From the NCBI GenBank assembly GCA_963826145.1, contig CAWGVW010000002.1, positions 992,001 to 1,056,000 of the forward strand: DNA of 64,000 nt, written 5' to 3'. Each line of letters starts with the position of its first letter. Position 1 is the stretch's first letter. The notes under the pieces were generated by a model. That model had not been told where the DNA came from. It searched no databases and saw only the letters and a program-made list of their open reading frames with translations. Positions 36,934-43,907 of the stretch are shown here, one piece after another. The stretch comes from JBGPLJ01 sp963826145 (lineage in GTDB: Bacteria > Pseudomonadota > Gammaproteobacteria > Steroidobacterales > Steroidobacteraceae). The translations under genes and the position numbers were made by a program.

Positions 36934-37865
36934 CTGCCACATCGCACCGCATTCTCGACGCCATCGGCAACACGCCGCTCGTGGAGCTGCGCCGTGTCGT
37001 GCCGGCGGGATCGGCGCGCGTCGTCGTGAAACTCGAGTCTTCCAATCCAACGGGCAGCATGAAGGACCGCGTGGCGCTCGCAATGGTCACGCGGGCGGCG
37101 GTCGATGGGCGCCTGCGGCCGGGCGGAACGGTCGTCGAATACACCGGCGGATCGACCGGCATTTCGCTTGGCCTGATCTGCGCGGCGAGCGGCTACCAGG
37201 CGCACTTCGTGAGCTCGGATGCGTTCAGCGAAGAGAAGCTGCGCGCCATGCGAGCCTACGGCGCCGCGCTGACGCTCGTTCCGAGCGATGCGCGTCGAAT
37301 CACGGAGCAATTGATCCGCGCGATGATCGCGAAGGCGGAGGAGCTCAGCCGCCAGCCGGACCACTGGTTGTGCAACCAGATCAACAACGAGGACGGAGAG
37401 GCGGGCTACCATCCGATGGGCGAGGAGATGTGGAACCAGTCGGGCGGACGCGTTGATGCCTTCGTGCAGTCGGTCGGCTCCGCGCATTCCATCCATGGCG
37501 CCGCGCACGGCCTGCGCCGGCACAATCCGCGTGTGCAAGTAGTCGCCGTCGAGCCCGCCGAGTCCGCGGTGCTCTCCGGCAAAGCACCGGGTTCCCACCG
37601 GATCGAGGGTATCGGCATCGGATTCGTACCGGCGCTCTGGCGGCGGAACGAGGTGAACGAGATCATCCCCGTGAGCACCGACGACGCGAACGTCATGGCT
37701 CGGCGCCTCGCGCGCGAAGAGGCCATTTTCGGCGGTACCTCGTCGGGCGCAAATGTCGTCGCCGCATTGCAGGTCGCCAGGCGGCTAGGCCCCGACGCTA
37801 CCGTCGGCACGATCATCGTGGATTCCGGGCTGCGGTATCTGAGCACCGACGCATTCAAGGAGTGA
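36930..37865 (+). CDS. PLP-dependent cysteine synthase family protein
   Basis: This protein of about 311 residues starts at GTG 36930, overlapping the GFA stop. The fold-type II signature is SHRILDAIGNTPLVELRRVVP, then VVVKLESSNPTGSMKDRVALAMV with the PLP lysine in SMKDR, TGGSTGISLG as the phosphate and substrate loop, and EEAIFGGTSSGANVVAAL near the end. It resembles CysK/CysM-like enzymes that replace O-acetylserine or O-phosphoserine side chains. Substrate and sulfide source are not determined. Confidence 0.92.
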   Translation: MTATSHRILDAIGNTPLVELRRVVPAGSARVVVKLESSNPTGSMKDRVALAMVTRAAVDGRLRPGGTVVEYTGGSTGISLGLICAASGYQAHFVSSDAFSEEKLRAMRAYGAALTLVPSDARRITEQLIRAMIAKAEELSRQPDHWLCNQINNEDGEAGYHPMGEEMWNQSGGRVDAFVQSVGSAHSIHGAAHGLRRHNPRVQVVAVEPAESAVLSGKAPGSHRIEGIGIGFVPALWRRNEVNEIIPVSTDDANVMARRLAREEAIFGGTSSGANVVAALQVARRLGPDATVGTIIVDSGLRYLSTDAFKE

Positions 37866-37957
37866 ATCGTCCCGCACTTCTCGCTGCCGGGAAGCTGAAC
37901 GCCAGCTGTCTGAAATCGGGTACTCTTATATATAGGTAAGCGTTCAAGGGAGATTTC

Positions 37958-38569
37958 ATGACCGCTGCGATCCGGCTCGCATCGCAGGACGATGCCGGCG
38001 CCATCCGCGAGATCTACGCTCCGTACTGTGACTCATCGGTAATTTCGTTCGAAAACACGGCGCCGTCGACGCTCGAGATCGCAAACCGTGTGCGCAACCT
38101 CGCCGAGATCTTTCCCTGGCTGGTTCTTGAAACTAATGGCGTCATCGCCGGGTACGCCTACGCGGGCCGCCATCACGAGCGTGCCGCTTACGGGTGGTCG
38201 GTGGACGTAACGGTCTATGTCGGTCCGAGCCAGCAGCGGCACGGCGTTGGCAGGGCGCTGTACACGACATTGTTTCAGCTGTTGCGGCTGCAGGGCTTCT
38301 ACAAGGTCTACGCCGCAATCACGCTACCGAACGAGGCGAGCGCCCAGTTGCACGAAGCCATGGGATTCACGCTCGTCGGCGTCTACAAGGGCGTCGGCTA
38401 CAAGTTCGGAGCCTGGCACGACGTGGCGCACTACCAGCTCGCGTTGCAGCCCGAGCGCGCGGAGCCCAATCCGCCGCTGCCTTTATCGATGTTGATCGGA
38501 TCGGCGGGCTGGGCGGACGCACTGGCGCAAGGAATTCAGCGCTACGACGGCGGCGGGCGGCGTGACTGA
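37958..38569 (+). CDS. PAT-like GNAT N-acetyltransferase
   Basis: This 203-residue protein has IRLASQDDAGAIREIYAPYCDSSVISFENTAPSTLEIANRV, then GYAYAGRHHERAAYGWSVDVTVYVGPSQQRHGVGRALYTTLFQLLRLQGFYKVYAAITLPNEASAQLHEAMGFTLVGVYKGVGYKFGAWHDVAHYQL. This is the full phosphinothricin/methionine-sulfoximine acetyltransferase pattern, with acetyl-CoA motif QQRHGVGRAL and the family motif GFTLVGVYKGVGYKFGAWHDV. It acetylates an amino-acid-like amine. The C-terminal 25 residues extend beyond the usual length. Confidence 0.92.
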   Translation: MTAAIRLASQDDAGAIREIYAPYCDSSVISFENTAPSTLEIANRVRNLAEIFPWLVLETNGVIAGYAYAGRHHERAAYGWSVDVTVYVGPSQQRHGVGRALYTTLFQLLRLQGFYKVYAAITLPNEASAQLHEAMGFTLVGVYKGVGYKFGAWHDVAHYQLALQPERAEPNPPLPLSMLIGSAGWADALAQGIQRYDGGGRRD

Positions 38570-38608
38570 TGCGCCGTTAAGTCAGTGACAGACTGCGGAG
38601 ATCTAGCT

Positions 38609-39073
38609 ATGCCTATCGACTGGCGGATTGCAATCGTGTGCGTCGGAGCGTACCTGTCGTCCTGTCAATTTTCGCATGCGAACCTCGAGCAGGATCGTCA
38701 GGCAGTGCTTACGGCGGAAAAGGGATGGGCAGCCGCTGCAAGAAATCGCGATCTGGATCGCAGCGTCGCCTTCATGGCCGACGATGCGACGATGCTGCCA
38801 CCGGGCAATGCGCCGGTGGTCGGCAAGGCCGCGATTCGCGAGTACATGGCGGCCGGCTTTGCAACGTCCGGATTCAGCGTCACCTGGGAGCCTGAATCCG
38901 TGATCGTGGCCGAAAGCGGAGACCTCGCCTACACGCGCGCGCGCAGCATTTACACCTTTCCGGGGACCGGCGGCGGCATTCTGACCCAGCACGCGAAGGG
39001 CGTCGCGGTCTGGCGCAAGGGAGCCGATGGCGCGTGGCGCTGCGTCGTGGATATCTGGAACGAAACCCCTTGA
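38609..39073 (+). CDS. DUF4440 / SnoaL-like lipoprotein
   Basis: This protein of about 154 residues from ATG 38609 has a short signal with a lipobox-like end (VCVGAYLSSCQFS). The mature NTF2-like domain has EQDRQAVLTAEKGWAAAARNRDLDRSVAFMADDATMLPPGNAPVVGKAAIREYMAAGFATSGFSVTWEPESVIVAESGDLAYTRARSIYTF and WRCVVDIWNETP. The pattern is the DUF4440 family. It is probably anchored to a membrane facing the periplasm. Confidence 0.86.
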   Translation: MPIDWRIAIVCVGAYLSSCQFSHANLEQDRQAVLTAEKGWAAAARNRDLDRSVAFMADDATMLPPGNAPVVGKAAIREYMAAGFATSGFSVTWEPESVIVAESGDLAYTRARSIYTFPGTGGGILTQHAKGVAVWRKGADGAWRCVVDIWNETP

Positions 39074-39168
39074 TCGAAAGGGCGTCTCGCGGCATCTTTG
39101 ACGTGCAGACCTCGAAGCAATAACAACAACAGGAATAAGTCGCAAACGAAGCGACTGGGAGATTCACG

Positions 39169-39570
39169 ATGAGCCGAGTAGTCCGATTGTTTGTCGGTGT
39201 AATCGCCATTGCAGGCTTGGCGCTCGCGATCAGCGCCCAGGCGCAGGATGCGCCGAAGCCCGACACCAAGTGGCGCATTCTTTGCAGCGGCTATTCGAGC
39301 AGCGCGGGAACCGTCAAGTTTGTCGTGTCCCAGCCGGAAAACCCCGATATAGAGATCTCGGCCAATGTTCCCAAGGGCCACAGCGAGAATCAGATCGCGC
39401 AGGACGTGCGGGATGGATTCCGCGCGGCGCTGCCGAAGGACCGTTTCAGCATCGAAACGGACGATGGCGAAGACGTGCTCGTGAAGGCGAAAGGCGGCCA
39501 GAAGGAATACGTCGTGACGTTCGTATCGTTGTCGGTTCAGGGCGTGGCGATCACACTGAGGCACGATTAG
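39169..39570 (+). CDS. Exported protein of unknown function
   Basis: This 133-residue protein has a signal peptide (LFVGVIAIAGLALAISAQAQ). The mature part has WRILCSGYSSSAGTVKFVVSQPENPDIEISANVPKGHSENQIAQDVRDGFRAALPKDRFSIETDDGEDVLVKAKGGQKEYVVTFVSLSVQGVAITLR, an alternating strand-helix-strand pattern without a known motif. It is a small periplasmic protein, perhaps a binding or structural component. It lies 7 bases upstream of the ICMT-like gene. Confidence 0.76.
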   Translation: MSRVVRLFVGVIAIAGLALAISAQAQDAPKPDTKWRILCSGYSSSAGTVKFVVSQPENPDIEISANVPKGHSENQIAQDVRDGFRAALPKDRFSIETDDGEDVLVKAKGGQKEYVVTFVSLSVQGVAITLRHD

Positions 39571-39577
39571 ATCTCCT

Positions 39578-40150
39578 TTGAAGAATGTCTATCAGAGTGT
39601 CTTCCCCGCGCTGTGGCTCGCGTGGCTCATCTACTGGTGGATCGCATCGTCCGGCGCGAAGCGGACGGTGCGGCTCGAGTCGGTAGGCTCACGCCTCGCG
39701 CACGTGCTTCCGCTGACGGTCGCGGCCTTGTTGATGGCGCTTCCGCGAGTCGGTATTCCACTGCTCGATGAGCGATATATCCCTTGGTCACCCATCGTGT
39801 ACTGGTCGGCGGCAGCGCTCACCGCGGCGGGCCTGCTTTTCAGCGTATGGGCGCGCGTGCACCTCGGCCGGAACTGGAGCGGCACCGTCACGGTGAAGGA
39901 AGAACACGCGCTCATCACCACCGGTCCCTACGCGCTCGTCCGTCACCCGATCTACACCGGCATCCTGGCGGGGTTCGCCGGCTCGGCCCTCGCACTCGGG
40001 CAATGGCGCGGTGTCATTGGCCTCGCGATCGCCACTGCCGGCCTCTGGCGCAAGTGGCGGCTGGAAGAGAGCTGGATGCAGGAAACCTTCGGCGACGCCT
40101 ACAGTACGTACAGGAAACGGGTGCGCGCGATCATCCCTTACGTGCTCTGA
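39578..40150 (+). CDS. Isoprenylcysteine carboxyl methyltransferase (ICMT/PEMT) family protein
   Basis: This 190-residue membrane protein from TTG 39578 has transmembrane segments at about residues 8-25, 44-61, 70-90 and 115-140. The C-terminal ICMT signature is LITTGPYALVRHPIYTGILAGFAGSALALGQW, then YRKRVRAIIPYVL. The RHPIYTG block binds S-adenosylmethionine in this family. The methyl acceptor is unknown (phospholipid or small thiol are possible). The gene starts a translationally coupled operon of eight genes that ends at 43502. Confidence 0.88.
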   Translation: MKNVYQSVFPALWLAWLIYWWIASSGAKRTVRLESVGSRLAHVLPLTVAALLMALPRVGIPLLDERYIPWSPIVYWSAAALTAAGLLFSVWARVHLGRNWSGTVTVKEEHALITTGPYALVRHPIYTGILAGFAGSALALGQWRGVIGLAIATAGLWRKWRLEESWMQETFGDAYSTYRKRVRAIIPYVL

Positions 40151-40425
40151 TGCTGTACATGGTGGTCGAAACTTTCAAGCCGGGCGCCGCGCCCGAAATC
40201 TATCGCCGCGCGCGCGAACTCGGCAGACAGCTCCCTCAGGGACTCGACTACATCGACAGCTGGGTCGATCTCGAATTTTCGAAGTGCTTTCAGCTCATGC
40301 GCACCGACGACCGCTCGCTCATCGACGCCTGGATCGCGAAATGGAGCGACCTCACGCAGTTCGAAATCATTGCGGTCCGAACCTCCGCGGAAGCCGCGCG
40401 CATCATCGCGGATCGTGATGGATGA
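40150..40425 (+). CDS. DUF3303 family protein
   Basis: This 91-residue protein's ATG overlaps the preceding TGA. MLYMVVETFKPGAAPEIYRRARELGRQLPQGLDYIDSWVDLEFSKCFQLMRTDDRSLIDAWIAKWSDLTQFEIIAVRTSAEA matches DUF3303, a small ferredoxin-like fold with conserved L-x-Y-x-x-S-W-V and C-F-Q-L-M-x-T-D-D. Function is unknown. It overlaps the next gene by four bases. Confidence 0.9.
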   Translation: MLYMVVETFKPGAAPEIYRRARELGRQLPQGLDYIDSWVDLEFSKCFQLMRTDDRSLIDAWIAKWSDLTQFEIIAVRTSAEAARIIADRDG

Positions 40426-40964
40426 GCGGTTCAGCTGATTTCGCGCATCGACCCGCGACGCTCGCGGATCTGCCGGCTCTCGAGCGGCTCATGGCTGTAT
40501 CCATCCGCAAGTTCATCGGCGAACACCTTGACGCGGCCCGCGTCGAGGCCTCGTTCGAGATCATGGGTGTTGACTCGCAGCTCATCGAGGACGGCACCTA
40601 CTTTGCGGTCGAGCACGCGGGAGTTATCGTCGGCTGCGGCGGTTGGAGCCGGCGTGCAACGATGTTCGGCGGTGATCATTCAAAGGGACGCGATGCGCGG
40701 CACCTCGACCCGGCAACGGAACCGGCCCGCATTCGTGCGATGTACACGCACCCGGATTTCGGACGCCGCGGAATCGGCCGGCTCGTGCTGTCGCTCTGCG
40801 AGTCGGCGGCACTCAAGGAAGGATTCCGGACGCTCGAGCTCGTCGCGACGATCGCGGGCGAGCCGCTCTATGCAGCCCAGGGCTATGCGGTATTCGAGCG
40901 AATCGACGTTCCCACGTCTCGCGGTGTGACGGTTCCCGGCGCGCGCATGAGGAAGTCTCTGTGA
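40422..40964 (+). CDS. GNAT family N-acetyltransferase
   Basis: This 180-residue protein's start overlaps the DUF3303 stop (ATGA). RPATLADLPALERLMAVSIRKFIGEHLDAARVEASFEIMGVDSQLIEDGTYFAVEHAGVIVGCGGWSRRATMFGG, then ARIRAMYTHPDFGRRGIGRLVLSLCESAALKEGFRTLELVATIAGEPLYAAQGYAVFERI. This is a complete GNAT fold with the R-R-G-I-G-R acetyl-CoA loop. It is related to the protein encoded at 20250 (both have VGCGGW). The acceptor is unknown. Confidence 0.92.
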   Translation: MSGSADFAHRPATLADLPALERLMAVSIRKFIGEHLDAARVEASFEIMGVDSQLIEDGTYFAVEHAGVIVGCGGWSRRATMFGGDHSKGRDARHLDPATEPARIRAMYTHPDFGRRGIGRLVLSLCESAALKEGFRTLELVATIAGEPLYAAQGYAVFERIDVPTSRGVTVPGARMRKSL

Positions 40965-41515
40965 AGGCGCCGGAAGTGATCGAGACCGGACGCCTGCTGC
41001 TTCGGCCGCCGCAGCGCGCGGATGGCGCCGATATTTTCGCGCGCTATGCGAGCGATCCCGAGGTCACGCACTACCTCGGTTGGCCGCGGCACGAGACGCC
41101 TGCCGATACGGCGGCGTTTCTCGACTTCAGCGAACGACACTGGAAGCAATGGCCAGCGGGTCCGTACCTGATCTTCGACCGAAGCGATGGAAGGCTGCTC
41201 GGTGGCACGGGGCTTGGCTTCGAATCGTCCGTCTGCGCGGCAACAGGCTATGTGCTCGCCCGGGACGCGTGGGGTCAGGGCTATGCGACCGAAACGCTCG
41301 GTGCAATGGTGGATCTCGCCCGGCAACTGGGCGTCGAAAGGCTGTATGCGCTGTGCCACAGGGACCACCGCGCGTCGGCACGCGTGCTGGAGAAATGCGG
41401 TTTCAAGTGCGAGGGCGTGCATCGCCGCGAAGCGGCATTCCCGAATCTTGCATCGCGTGCGCCCGCCGACATCCTGACTTACGCGATGTCATGGAAGAGC
41501 GGACTGGCGGTGTAA
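40961..41515 (+). CDS. GNAT family N-acetyltransferase (RimJ-like)
   Basis: This 184-residue protein from GTG 40961 overlaps the upstream gene (GTGA). The RimJ/RimL-like pattern is VIETGRLLLRPPQRADGADIFARYASDPEVTHYLGWPRHETPADTAAFLDF, then ATGYVLARDAWGQGYATETLGAMVDLARQLGVERLYALCHRDHRASARVLEKCGFKCEGVHRR. Members acetylate N-termini, tRNA-linked or small molecules. Two consecutive GNAT genes in one operon suggest processing of a shared chemical class. Confidence 0.92.
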   Translation: MKAPEVIETGRLLLRPPQRADGADIFARYASDPEVTHYLGWPRHETPADTAAFLDFSERHWKQWPAGPYLIFDRSDGRLLGGTGLGFESSVCAATGYVLARDAWGQGYATETLGAMVDLARQLGVERLYALCHRDHRASARVLEKCGFKCEGVHRREAAFPNLASRAPADILTYAMSWKSGLAV

Positions 41516-41544
41516 AGTACAGCTTCCTTACCGAAGGCAATCCC

Positions 41545-42174
41545 ATGAAATCGAGCCGCAAGGTCAAGTTCTATCACGCGCCGAATACGCGCTCGACAGG
41601 CGTGCTGATCCTCCTCGAGGAACTCGGCGCCCCGTACGAACTGCACCTCATCAACATGAAGGCGAACGAGCAGCGCGCGGCGCCGTATCTCGCGATCAAT
41701 CCGATGGGCAAAGTGCCCGCCGTCGTGTGCGATGGCGAACTCGTCACCGAACAGCCGGCGATCTTCGCCTATCTCGCGGACCTCTTCCCGCAGGCGGGAC
41801 TTGCACCCGCCATCGACGATACGCTGCGTGGCCCGTACCTGCGCTGGCTCGCGTTCTATGGTTCGAGCTTCGAACCCGCACTCATCGACAAATCGCAGAA
41901 GCGCGAAGCGGCGCCGCGAGCCATGTCGCCGTATGGCGATTACGACACGATGCTCGGAACGCTCACCCAGCAGCTTGGGAAGGGACCGTTCCTGTTCGGC
42001 CCGCAATTCACCGCTGCGGATGTGCTCTGGGGAACGGCGCTCGGCTGGACCACGAAGTTCGGCCTCGTACCGGAGTTGCCGCCGATCATGGGTTACATCG
42101 AGCGCGTCGGCTCACGGCCCGCCGTCGCGCGCGCGCGCGCGAAAGACGCTGAATGGGCCGCAAAGCAGGCTTGA
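41545..42174 (+). CDS. Glutathione S-transferase family protein
   Basis: This protein of about 209 residues starts at ATG 41545. The N-terminal thioredoxin-like domain is VKFYHAPNTRSTGVLILLEELGAPYELHLINMKANEQRAAPYLAINPMGKVPAVVCDGELVTEQPAIFAYLADLFP, with the cis-Pro and glutathione E-Q/S motif (VTEQPAI). The C-terminal helical domain contains GPFLFGPQFTAADVLWGTALGW with the conserved N-cap Asp. It conjugates glutathione to electrophiles or acts as a peroxidase. The longer ORF from 41080 is an antiphase read-through of the GNAT gene. Confidence 0.93.
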   Translation: MKSSRKVKFYHAPNTRSTGVLILLEELGAPYELHLINMKANEQRAAPYLAINPMGKVPAVVCDGELVTEQPAIFAYLADLFPQAGLAPAIDDTLRGPYLRWLAFYGSSFEPALIDKSQKREAAPRAMSPYGDYDTMLGTLTQQLGKGPFLFGPQFTAADVLWGTALGWTTKFGLVPELPPIMGYIERVGSRPAVARARAKDAEWAAKQA

Positions 42175-42184
42175 GGACCCTGAC

Positions 42185-42670
42185 ATGAAATATCTCCGGA
42201 TGGATCGCAGCAGCCAGGAAAATCTACTGAAGACACTTGGCGCCATGCCCGCGTACCTCACGGCGCAATTTGCATCTCTCTCTGAGAGTGAGGCGACGCG
42301 GCCGGGTCCGGGGAACCAGTTTTCCCCCATCGAACAGTGCTGGCATCTCGCAGACCTCGAGCGCGAAGGGTTCGGCGAGCGCATGCGACGCCTGCGTGCG
42401 GAAGAAAAGCCAGTGCTCGCGGACTTCGACGGCGAGGCGATCGCGCGCGACCGGAACTATCGCGCGAAGTCGCTGGCCGCCGGGCTTGCAGCCTTCCGGC
42501 GCGCGCGCGAGGAGAATATTGCGCTCATCGCCTCGATCGGCACGAACGAGTGGAATCGGGACGGCGTGCAGGAAGGCGTGGGCGCGGTCGCGCTCTGCGA
42601 CATACCGGTCATGATGTCGGAACACGATGCCGCGCATCGTGCCGAAATTGAAGCGTGGAGCCGGCAATGA
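42185..42670 (+). CDS. DinB-like four-helix protein
   Basis: This protein of about 161 residues from ATG 42185 has SQENLLKTLGAMPAYLTAQFASLSESEATRPGPGNQFSPIEQCWHLADLEREGFGERMRRLRAEEKPVLADFDGEAIARDRNYR, then NREDGVQ-like NRDGVQEGVGAVALCDIPVMMSEHDAAHRAEIEAWSRQ. The three-histidine DinB metal site is visible (CWHLADLE and MSEHDAAHRAEI). DinB proteins include thiol transferases that use bacillithiol or mycothiol or glutathione; the last is plausible beside a GST gene. It overlaps the cupin gene (ATGA). Confidence 0.9.
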   Translation: MKYLRMDRSSQENLLKTLGAMPAYLTAQFASLSESEATRPGPGNQFSPIEQCWHLADLEREGFGERMRRLRAEEKPVLADFDGEAIARDRNYRAKSLAAGLAAFRRAREENIALIASIGTNEWNRDGVQEGVGAVALCDIPVMMSEHDAAHRAEIEAWSRQ

Positions 42671-43137
42671 CTAAGCAAATTCTCAACATCGACGACATCG
42701 AGTACCAGGACTGGGGTCATGGCGAGCGCTTCGCTGCGAAGCTCGGACAGGTTGCCATGCGCATCGGCGCGAACAAGCTCGGCTACAACGTCACGGTCCT
42801 GCCGGCCGGCAAGCGTGCCTTTCCCATTCACAATCACCGTGTCAACGAGGAGATGTTCTTCGTGCTCGAAGGCGAGGGCGAGCTGCGTGTCGGCGCCGAA
42901 CGTCACCCGCTACGGCGCGGAGACTTCGTCGCCTGTCCGCCGGGCGGCCCGGAAACGGCGCACCAGATCGTCAACACGTCGACGACCGCGGATCTCAAGT
43001 ATCTGTCGGTGAGCACGATGCTCGTACCCGAGGTGGTCGACTATCCGGATTCGGGCAAGACCGGCGTCCGGGTCGACCGGACCTCGCGGTTTCTGACGCG
43101 CACGGGAGAGAGTCTCGATTACTGGGAAGGGGAATGA
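42667..43137 (+). CDS. Cupin-domain protein
   Basis: This protein of about 156 residues starts within the DinB stop. RIGANKLGYNVTVLPAGKRAFPIHNHRVNEEMFFVLEGEGELRVGAERHPLRRGDFVACPPGGPETAHQIVNTSTTADLKYLSVST carries both cupin motifs (HNHxxxEE and the second His in TAHQI). It binds a metal and probably a small ligand. It is cytoplasmic. It overlaps the next gene by four bases. Confidence 0.92.
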   Translation: MTKQILNIDDIEYQDWGHGERFAAKLGQVAMRIGANKLGYNVTVLPAGKRAFPIHNHRVNEEMFFVLEGEGELRVGAERHPLRRGDFVACPPGGPETAHQIVNTSTTADLKYLSVSTMLVPEVVDYPDSGKTGVRVDRTSRFLTRTGESLDYWEGE

Positions 43138-43502
43138 AGCCGCCAAGGCGGAAGGCGGAGCCCCGGCCAGCACCGATCGACGGTTTTCGACGTGGTCACA
43201 TGACCGCGCGCTTCATCGCAATCGCGCTCGTTATCGTTCCGATTGTCGTGTGGTTCGTCTGGCGCGATCCGGGGCATCTCAAAAGCTCGACGCGAACCTC
43301 GGGCACCGTCGTCGAGTACCAGAAGCACATCGCGCTCCTCAATCTCGCCTCGGGCGAGCAGGTACGCCTGTACTCCGGTCCGAATCCGGTGAAACCAGGG
43401 GACAAACTGCCGCTCGTCGCGGATATCTATTCGAACGGCACGGTGCAGTATCGCGTCGATTTCAAGGCGATGGGCGTCGCGGAACCTGCGAAGTCGCAAT
43501 AG
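43134..43502 (+). CDS. Membrane-anchored protein, DUF3592-like
   Basis: This 122-residue protein from ATG 43134 (ATG 43200 is possible) has a basic N-terminus followed by one transmembrane segment (FIAIALVIVPIVVWFVW). The rest, SSTRTSGTVVEYQKHIALLNLASGEQVRLYSGPNPVKPGDKLPLVADIYSNGTVQYRVDF, forms a small beta domain resembling DUF3592-type modules. It is the last gene of the operon that starts at 39578. Function is unknown. Confidence 0.75.
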   Translation: MKPPRRKAEPRPAPIDGFRRGHMTARFIAIALVIVPIVVWFVWRDPGHLKSSTRTSGTVVEYQKHIALLNLASGEQVRLYSGPNPVKPGDKLPLVADIYSNGTVQYRVDFKAMGVAEPAKSQ

Positions 43503-43540
43503 AGACTCGATTGTCCTACCGGCGAATTCCGGCTGGCTGT

Positions 43541-43546
43541 TACAAT
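43541..43546 (+). promoter_or_regulatory. Possible -10 box of the tRNA-Ile(CAU) gene
   Basis: TACAAT lies ten bases before the first base of the tRNA, a near-consensus -10 element at suitable spacing. No convincing -35 hexamer is visible at 16-18 bases upstream, so confidence is limited. Confidence 0.4.
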
Positions 43547-43556
43547 TTTGCCGACT

Positions 43557-43870
43557 GGGCCTGTAGCACAGCGGTTAGTGCAGGGGACTCATCGAAAAGG
43601 TGCCTTCGCATCGCGAGGTGCGAAGTGGACGGGATGAATTCAGGGAAACCTTCGGGCCCCGTCGAACAGACGAGAGCCCATGGCAATCCTGAGCCAAGCC
43701 GGCGGTGCACCGCCGGAAGGTGCAGAGACTACCTGAGGGCTTCGAGCGCCCTTAATGACAGGCTAGAGCGTCCCGCATCTCCCTCGAGATGAAGAGATAG
43801 TCCACTCCCACCGGAAACGGTGGGTACACAGTGAATCCCTTGGTCGTAGGTTCGAATCCTACCGGGCCCA
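43557..43870 (+). tRNA. tRNA-Ile(CAU), interrupted by a group I intron
   Basis: Exon 1 (43557-43592) and exon 2 (43834-43870) join into a 73 nt cloverleaf. The acceptor is GGGCCTG with CGGGCCC, the D arm GCAC/GTGC, and the anticodon stem GGGGA/TCCCT with loop CTCATAA. The variable loop is TGGTC, the T arm GTAGG/CCTAC with loop TTCGAAT, and the discriminator is A. The anticodon is CAT, and identity elements match proteobacterial tRNA-Ile2, whose C34 is converted to lysidine by TilS so that it reads AUA. It lacks the C1-A72 mismatch of initiator tRNA. CCA is not encoded (ATTTT follows). The split is between positions 36 and 37. Confidence 0.93.
43593..43833 (+). ncRNA. Group I self-splicing intron in tRNA-Ile(CAU), 241 nt
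   Basis: The intron lies between anticodon T36 and A37 and ends in G (omega G, 43833). P1 pairs exon CAT with GTG 43600-43602 and has the required U-G at the 5' site. P2 is CTTCGCA 43604-43610 with TGCGAAG 43619-43625. P4 is TCAGG 43640-43644 with CCTGA 43688-43692. P5 includes GGGC/GCCC (43654-43657, 43676-43679). P6 is CCGGCGG/CCGCCGG (43699-43716). P7 is GACTA 43727-43731 with TAGTC 43798-43802. P8 is CATCTC/GAGATG (43776-43791). P9 is CCCACCG-GAAA-CGGTGGG (43807-43824). An extra hairpin lies at 43732-43762. No homing endonuclease is encoded. The core resembles the intron in tRNA-Ile of Azoarcus. Confidence 0.92.
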
Positions 43871-43907
43871 TTTTCTAAAGACGTCCATGGATGTTCACGG
43901 AGGACGC

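Noticed and set aside
36516..37865. 449-residue ORF as one PLP-enzyme with a long N-terminal extension
   Set aside because: The first 138 residues are an out-of-phase reading of the GFA gene; the family start coincides with GTG 36930.
43593..43833. The insert in the tRNA as an archaeal-type bulge-helix-bulge intron or a spurious tRNA call
   Set aside because: The splice site, P1 to P9 helices and terminal G are those of a group I ribozyme, and both exons complete every tRNA stem.
43557..43870. The tRNA as initiator or elongator tRNA-Met
   Set aside because: Position 1-72 is paired G-C, which excludes initiator, and the anticodon stem, variable loop and acceptor match tRNA-Ile2 rather than elongator Met as I know them.
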